Shown: one piece after another, positions 56,361-64,000 of the stretch
Layout: each line of letters starts with the position of its first letter
How positions within the stretch are numbered: the first letter of the stretch is position 1
Source of the DNA: Mycteria americana
Lineage: Eukaryota; Chordata; Aves; Ciconiiformes; Ciconiidae
Length of the DNA stretch: 64,000 nt
Direction: 5' to 3'
NCBI RefSeq assembly: GCF_035582795.1
Contig: NC_134366.1
Span: forward strand, 31,543,661 to 31,607,660
Notes under the pieces: model-generated
The model's database searches: none
What the model was told of the DNA's origin: nothing
What the model saw: the letters and a program-made list of their open reading frames with translations, nothing else
Made by a program: the position numbers and the translations under genes

Positions 56361-59300
56361 GAGAGAAGGTGTCTGACTTCTTGTACTGCAGCAGTACGTT
56401 CTCATCAACCTCTGTGCATGTATTGATTCTAATAACAGTAGAGCTATTTCTGTTGAAAACCAAAGTCTTATAAATGTGGTGAGGCTCATAAATGTCACAG
56501 TGTTATAAATTGCAGGTATCTCATTAAAAACTTTAAATCAGTGGCATGTCTGTATATTCACAGAAGAAATATTAACTGCAGTGAGTCCTTTCTGAAGTGA
56601 TGGATCTTGCATAATTTGAAAAATCTTTTATATAGCTGAACCTGTGTTGTGTTATGTGCAGTGTTTAATAAGCAATGTTGAGTATTTATCACATGTACTC
56701 ACAGGTGGTACTTAATTTAGTATCTTCAGGCTCATGTATCTGAAGCTGTCTGAGGGATTCACGTGTACTTAAGCCTTGGGTGAATTTCCTCCTCGGATTT
56801 TACGGCAGTGAGTAGAATGTGGCAAGAGATATGGAAGCTTCTGATTAGTTTCAGGAGACCTGAACATAGACAAGACAAACTTCATTTAGCCTGCAAATCA
56901 AAATTGCAAAGTTTGAACAACAATATCTAAACCTATCTCTCAAAAACCCGATATTTTCATTTCTGTTTATGTAACTGACGGCACATCAAAATGTGGGTTA
57001 CTAACAGTCAGTCTTGAGAAAAAGCTATATTGGTGATGCTGAGCCCTGTAAATTTGGAGTGCAATTGTTATAATTTGGCTAACATTTTCCTTCCTATCAG
57101 GTGCACAGTACTACTAGGGTGAGGAAGGTGAGATGACAGGCTGGTTCTTTGTACCCAGTAAACAAACTATACAATACCAAGTAATAATTGCTTCGAGTAT
57201 TCGTGAGGCTTCTGTTGGGAATAGTTGAAAAGGCATCCTTCTTGAAAAAGGCAACCATATTTTTTTTCTGCATATTAAACATGCTAGTGTTTATCTGGTG
57301 ACAGTCTCCCTCTATATAAAAACTTCAGTGAGTGATTTTAAATACAAAGACATGACTGATCTGTACTCCAGCACTCTAGAGGAAGAAGTGAGAGAAGGTG
57401 GAGAGTAGCGTTTCTGAAATGTCATGGTTGTTACCTTGTGATATTTAATACTGACTTGGAAGTAGAAAACTGAGTGGGGGATGAGTTTTACGTTCAAGCT
57501 ATACCTTTATCTGTACTAGAACTGTTTTGCTGGAATATTACAGTAGCTGTTCTGAGTAAAATATACAAATGTAGCTGTACCTCCAAAACTGTGTTTTGTA
57601 TTACTCTGACAAAGTCTTCAACTATGAACAAAGTGGTGATTGCAGTAGAGCATTTGGTATCTTAGCTGACTGAGTGTCTGCTGGCATATTTCTGTCATCC
57701 TGGGATCACTTTTCCATATGCTGAATTGACAGTTCTGGCCTAAATACTGATATGTGTAAGAAAATCTTTAGAGGAGCTGAATAAGCAGGTGTAATTTTGT
57801 TACAATTCTGAAATCACACAACTTAAATTTTAAAATAATTGTAGCCCATTTTAGCAAAAAATGACACTTCTTCAAGGCACTAGATAAGTTAACTATCTTA
57901 AACTGCTGCTACTTTAAGGAGGTATGGAATTTCATTTAAATCGGTGCACCACAGTTAAAAACAAACAAACCACAAGGTCTTGTAGCCTTAGCACTGTTGT
58001 CTTAGCTTACAAAAGTTGGTATGGCATTGCCTCAGCTGTTCATGCACATGCAATCTTTTAAAGTTAAACAGCCTTCAGGATCTGGTCTCTGTTTTCTAGC
58101 TGCATGGCTATGTATTAGCTTGGGACTGTTTCAGCTAGAAAAAGTACTGTAGGACGGTGAGACTCTTTCATGTTCTTGACATCACTTTTCAGTTGTGTTG
58201 CATGTGCATTTACATTTGAAAAAAATATAAGTACTGGTTTTCAGCCAGGTGATAGGTGAAACCTTTCTCTCTTCAAATTTTAATGTTTTATCCTATCCTG
58301 GTTGATCCTTCATGTGTGGAAACCAGTACCCATGGCCAGTTTACAGTTCCCAGCCTGACTTAGAGCGAGTGGTGCTTCCGTACCACCTTACACAGCCCTT
58401 GGGTCCTGCAGGAGTTTATTCCCTGGGACGCAGGGGTCACCGAGCTGCGAGGAGCTGAAAGCAGTCTGGTCGGGGGGGCTAGCAAGCCCTTCTGGACCCC
58501 AGCAGGTCTGCACGACAGCGGCTCTGCCTTCTTGGGGGGGGGTTATCTGCATCTTGGAGCATTTGCTTACAGATAGCAGGGTGTTAATTTGTGTCTGGCT
58601 GAAACTTTTTGTTGAGAGTGTAATTCTTGACGTCGGAGGAGGATTTAGATACTACATTGATACTACAAAGAAGGACTTGGTAAAGCAGAGCGTGGAATAT
58701 GTAGGCAATCTGCATACACTATATATAGGGCACCAACTTTTACATGCAATCTTGATTCAGCTGAGCGGATTGCAATGCATGAAGGCTAGCAAATGTGTGC
58801 TCATAATGCTATCATCCTTTAACTTCTTTTGAGAGAGAAATCTAGGCATGAATCGGTGCTTTTTGGATCAGTGTTTTCACTTTACTGTTGGGTGACTCAT
58901 CTTTTGAGAGGGTCAGAGCCTACAGCCCTGCTCTGGCAGCTGATAGCTTCGTGTCCCTGAGCCAAACCGACTCTTGTTGCTGCTGGAAGGGGTGTGTATG
59001 GAGCTGTGAATGGGCATCGTCTCCTGTTTGTTTGGGGATGAGGAAAGCATTTTATTATTTATTTTTTTAATCCTGACTGACATAAGTATGTGAAGGCCTG
59101 CCCCTCTCACGCTGCTCTGCAGGCTGTGGTTATTTTTAGGAGCAGTACAAGACTGCAGAGCTGTGTGGATAAACTCTTGCGTGTGTTTTTAAACTGAAGG
59201 GAAAGACACAGCCTGACTTCACAGCAGGGTGATGCCTGGGGTTGTCATATGGGCTCCCACAGCCATCCTACCCATCTGAGAACAGAATAAAGGGGTGATG

Positions 59301-62300
59301 CATAGCTGGTACCTTGCCCTTCTTTAAACCATTAATCAGTCTTCTTAAACCAGCTGTTAAGAAGCGAAAAAAATGCTGTTTCAAAGACCTAGCTGAAAAA
59401 AATCCCAGGCAGCCAACTAAGGATCTGAGTTTCCTCCCTGTCAGTGTCCTGTTTTCTTGGCGCTGGCTGCGCGTGATCTGAGGCGGCTGGGCGATGCTGC
59501 TTGCAGTCTGCCGCTCGCCGCGGGGCCTGGCGAATGGCACAGTCACTGAGTATTCACATATTGATTTTATTCAAAGGCAACCCCAAAATCTAAGGATAAA
59601 AAGCAGGCGGGGAGGCCAGACAGTGCTTCCAGACTAAATACCTGCTTGCAAACAGCTCAGGAAGGTAAGAGATGATAATCCCTGAGCTGTGAGGATTATG
59701 ATTTCTTAGTTCCAGCTATATTTACGCAGCTGTTCCACCAGAATTAAGAGCTAAAGATGACAGAATAGTTAGAACGGAGAAGGTCGAGTACAGTTGTTGG
59801 CTGTGGGATATGTGGAGGGAGAGAGGATTTGAAACTGTTGGGTTTTCCCAGTTTTTCAAGACACGTTGAGCCCTAAGGGAAATAGATATGCTTTTAGGCC
59901 GCTTAATTGGTTTAAAATCTGTATTGTTTTATGCACTGTAGTTTTCCTATTGCTGAAATGAAACAATACCTCATTTAAGAAAGCCACCTAATCACTGCAT
60001 TAATCTCCGAGTCCACTGACAAAGGAGAAGGTTAGCAGGGGTGTTGAGCCTTGTTAAATGCGCTGAGGGCTCCTGGCTGGCACACAAGCTGCTGTATTTC
60101 AAGGTCTTTTCTAAAAATAGCAGAATGGTAGAATTTAGGTCAGGCGAGGTAAAGGTGTGAAGCCTGATGCCTCAGACACCACACACAGTCCAGAGGTATC
60201 ACCAACCCTATAACTGCTTATCTTCTGTTACCACTTTACAAATGATAAATAAGAATAATTTCCTTTGGAGCATGACATTTTCATCCCTTTCCCATTCCAG
60301 TGTCATTTGCCCTGAAAGCTTTAATAGGTTTTGATATTGGAACATCGAGTTGGGTGTCACAAGGATGAGTTTGTGAGTGAAGAGGGTCAGGAAAGATTGT
60401 TCACCTTTGCTGCAGTGACTTGGTTAGCTAAACCTAGTCCTTCTGTAAAGCTGGCTTAACATGGACAAAGATGACCTGTAAGAGGGAAATTTTCCAAAAA
60501 TGTCTTCTTGGTTCTAAAATTAGCTGAACTCTGCTGGTCTTGTAATTATTGGATGCTGTTGTAGGCATGGGCTCCTGCTCTTTTTTTGACACCAGTTGTG
60601 TGATGATCTCTACGATGCCTTCAACGGCTTGCAGACTATCAGTGTAAGGTCTCTACATTTTTAAATGGTAATACTGAACTTATATATCCATGATGTATGT
60701 TTTTAGCTGTCCATCTGAGGTGCTGCTGTGGGTCGATCTGGTTTCGCAAAGAAATTTTTGATTCTTTGTGATTATTGTATCAATGTCGCTGAAAACAGAG
60801 TTTATTCCTATTTGGTTCCTATTATAAGTGATACAGTAAAATGGCAACCTACGGATTATTAGTAGCACTATTTCCCTTGAACTCCAGCTATTGAGTTTCT
60901 ATTTGAATCAGAGATATATATTACCTTTTTCTTGATTATACTGTATTTTGTATAGGAGCTGAATTGTGCTAACCTTAGAAATACTAGCCTCCCTGATTTT
61001 AATTAGCTCAGAAAATTGACTTGCACGTTTAAAGTCACTGTAATTCAGCTGTAATCAGTCATGTTACACTGGAAACAAATGGGATTCATGGTCTGAGCCC
61101 ACACTGATTCTTTTTGACAGATCTCCTGTATTGCCACATCAATACACATCCCTCACTGTGTGCTATGGTAGTACTGGTACCAGCAAACTATATTTCTATA
61201 TGGTTCAGCAACTGTATTTCTGCCACTCTCATATAACTTGCTTATATACAATGTTTGCTTATGTCCTGCTATTGCTGTAATCATGATAGGGGACCATTCG
61301 AAAAAATTCTGTACAAAGACTCAGCTGTACACTGCAACTTTAGAACAAACACATCAAACTATGTAATTTAGTTTTAAAGTACTGGAGTTAAAGCTGAAAG
61401 CTGGAAGTTTAAGACTGAAGATTGGTACATCCAGCCCAGCCACTGAGCACTGGTCATTTTATCCCTGAAGTCTCTTCATCTCTGTGTAAAGCAAGAATCT
61501 CATAGTTGCTCTTACATTTAAATTCATGCTTAAAAGTGCTGTGAGATATTAAGATATTACAGAAATACAGTGTAATGGAAAGTAGTAGAAAGACTGTAAC
61601 AGTAATTTGGAGTTTTCAGTTTGACTTGTAACATATTTGTGTTCAATAGTCAGGCATCAGGAAATCATACCATTTCAAAAGTAATGCATTTGAGAGTTTA
61701 AAACATACTGTAAAACAACATACTGTATTATCTCTGAGCTTCAGCTTCACAGAAAACAAAAGTATTACCAAAGTTGAAAATAATAATGTATTTCATATTC
61801 ATCAGTGAATAAATATTCATAAATCGGATCATCTGTACCTGATTTTTGTTTGCATTTGACCATAGCTACTAAGCAAAACTAGTCAAAATTACTCCATTCT
61901 ATGTTTGAATTAAATTGGGATCGATATATGATCTTCCAAATTAGGCATATGAAAGTTTTCAAGTAAAGGTGATTTGCAAAGATCTTGAGTTAAAATAAGA
62001 CATTATCTTAAAATAAGCTTTTGTTTGGAATAGTCATTAACAAAAAAGGCTGGAAATTCCTTTGAAAAGATAGCTTTATTTGACATAGTACAGTGAGAGA
62101 AGTATGTTAGAGTGATTTCAGACCTCAGGATTCAGAGGGTCTCCTGTTCTCTCTGCCTTTCTTGGCTGCAATGAATCAGTCTGCACAGGATGTGGCTGCT
62201 AACAGATGATAATGCAAAGTGAAGGGCTGGGCCATGAAAAGCCCCAGGGTGGCTCAGCGTGGTGCTGAGTTCTCACGAAGAGCTGATTGCCTTCCAAAAA

Positions 62301-63050
62301 TAAGAACAGGAACTAGGGCAGATAATCCGTGTAAAATGCACTTTCCACCCTTACATATTCACAACAATTTATTATTTTCAGCATTATGGAGCTTTACATG
62401 TTGATTACATACATAATCCATCTAGGCACACACACCTACCTACACACACTTCTGTTGTATTCTTGCAAACCCTGTTTGCGAGATTTTCTCTGGGATCCTG
62501 TTTTGTGGGCGTAATTTGAGAATATATAAATAGATTCATGTTTCCCATCGTTTAAACCCAAATGTGACTGCAAACATGACAGCACTAGAAATATGATTCT
62601 TTGAAATAATTTCCTCTGTTTTAAATCTTCCGTTTTATTAGGATAAGGTAATTTGGGCTCTTCATACTGCATACGAACTGTGCTGTTGTGGTGGCATTAC
62701 CACTGCTCAGAGTTCAGGTTGTGTCAGCACTTCTTTTATAAATATAAGAAGTCCCTATTTCAGAAGCTTAATAACCTAATAACCCTTGAAATTTCACACT
62801 TGTCTGAAACTTGGCACAGAGTATTAACTTTGCCTTTTACCACATTAAAAATATATATTAGAGGGGAATGTAAATAAAAGAAAAATAAGCTTACTGTGTT
62901 TTGCTGCCTTTTCTATCTTGAAGTTAATTTTGTTTATTGAAATGAAATGGCATGAAGTCACAGTTCCAAATGGAAATCTTTGAAAATTTTGTCTTAAGTT
63001 AAAAGTCGCAATCATTAGTGTTTGCAAATCAGACCTACACAAAATCACCT
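56361..63050. other. Noncoding DNA downstream of ARL4A
   Basis: No protein, RNA gene or transposon that I recognise. Two small patches of higher G+C occur near 58370-58550 and 59440-59540. All open frames are short and without family resemblance. Most of the sequence is A+T-rich and looks unique. Confidence 0.65.
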
Positions 63051-63177
63051 ACCTAAATCACTTCTGGCTTTTTCCTTATGGATTCACTTAAGCCTCTGCA
63101 CAGGGGGTGTAGAATCCAGCTGTTTGCATCTGCAGTATTTTATCCTCCCTTTGCGTTCATTTTAGCTGCACGTACAT
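63051..63177 (+). repeat. 127-bp duplicated segment, copy 1
   Basis: This segment aligns without gaps to 63670-63796, 619 bp further on. I count 10 mismatches in 127 positions (about 92% identity). It starts ACCTAAATCA and ends GTACAT. Confidence 0.9.
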
Positions 63178-64000
63178 CATGCAAACTTGCAGCGCTCACT
63201 CATGGTGAGTGAAGTTCTCTCATCAGTGTCAGCAGAGCTATTCCTATGCAGTTACAGTTGTAGGATTGGACATATAAAGAGGACAGAAACATGGACATGT
63301 CTTTCCTTAGTTTCTTCAATATATAATTTCAAATCTCTCATTTGCTAAGTACATTTTCTTAGCAGTGGTGATGTGTAAAAGTAAATCAAATGCAGGGTTT
63401 TCTCGGTCTTCTGGAAAAGCCAGTGCTTGTAAAATTTCCAGGCTGTTTCTAAACCATCAGAAAAATAAAAATTGGAGAAGCCTCTAGTCTCAGTTGGAAG
63501 TGCCGAATCTTTTGATGTTTGCTCACCCCATCTAGATAACCCTGAGATTATCCTGAGGGTTACTAAGGGCATAGCTTGCCTGGGCATAGTATCTTCTTGC
63601 ATAGAAGAACATTTTTTCTTAAAGGTAGAACTAACTCAGGGATCCTGTATTAATGATGGCTTTAGTCTGACCTAAATCATTTCTGGCTTTTTCCTTATGG
63701 ATTCACTTAAGCCTCTGCACAGGGGCTGTAGAATCCAGCTGTTTGAATCTGCAATATTTTATCCTCCATTTGAATTCATTTTAGCCGCGTGTACATGCCT
63801 GCACAAAGCAGCTCTTGCACATCCTTACCAAGGAGCGTTGATCTGCTTAGAAGACTAGACATGCTCTTCACTCTTACTTTGCCCAGCCAATTTTATAGAG
63901 AGCACAAACCTTATGTAGTCCAAATAAAAAAAAAAGCACTTTTTTTTTTTCTTCTCCTTCCTTCCTTTCAAATAGCTACTCCCACTTTCAGTGGGATGGC
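63178..64000. other. Spacer between and after the 127-bp copies
   Basis: Noncoding DNA with no recognised feature apart from repeat copy 2 and short A and T runs near 63926-63950. Confidence 0.6.
63670..63796 (+). repeat. 127-bp duplicated segment, copy 2
   Basis: This is the direct-orientation partner of 63051-63177. Seven of the ten mismatches fall in the last third. Neither copy has a reading frame or resembles a transposon I know. Confidence 0.9.

Overview
This window looks like a piece of a bird autosome, probably from a neoavian rather than galliform lineage. The evidence is spliced vertebrate genes with GT-AG introns, a decayed CR1 LINE, and two LTR pieces of a family I remember as abundant in birds. 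The species assignment is inference. Everything protein-coding that I can support is on the + strand.

Positions 1-39605 are the 3' three quarters of the scinderin (adseverin) gene SCIN. Thirteen coding exons between 4207 and 38008 splice in one open frame to give 545 residues plus a stop, covering the end of gelsolin repeat G2 through G6. The first ~172 residues lie upstream of the window. The introns hold most of the interspersed DNA: a 3' LTR fragment (833-1095, +), a solo LTR (3257-3826, -) with a perfect 5-bp target duplication, a ~2.8 kb CR1 element (about 23605-26416, +) with broken reading frames, and several microsatellites and homopolymer runs. A 3'UTR of about 1.6 kb ends at an AATAAA at 39582.

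Positions 39606-52450 are intergenic, A+T-rich and without a recognisable gene. Positions 52450-53880 form a strong CpG island with CCAAT boxes, GC boxes, an E-box and an RFX-type X-box. It serves ARL4A, whose 200-codon reading frame (53885-54487) is intact and uninterrupted. A short intron in its 5'UTR is inferred. Positions 54488-64000 hold the ARL4A 3'UTR and downstream noncoding DNA, including a 127-bp segment present twice near the window end.

The order SCIN then ARL4A on the same strand is, from memory, the order on human 7p21. SCIN is a calcium-dependent actin-severing and capping protein. ARL4A is a small Arf-like GTPase that also acts on the cortical actin and membrane system. Their proximity looks like old synteny rather than an operon-like unit.

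I found no previously undescribed biological system. The points most worth a second look are the 127-bp duplication, the ARL4A promoter with its possible uORFs and 5'UTR intron, the solo LTR, a 20-bp perfect palindrome in a SCIN intron, and a GC-rich island inside another SCIN intron.
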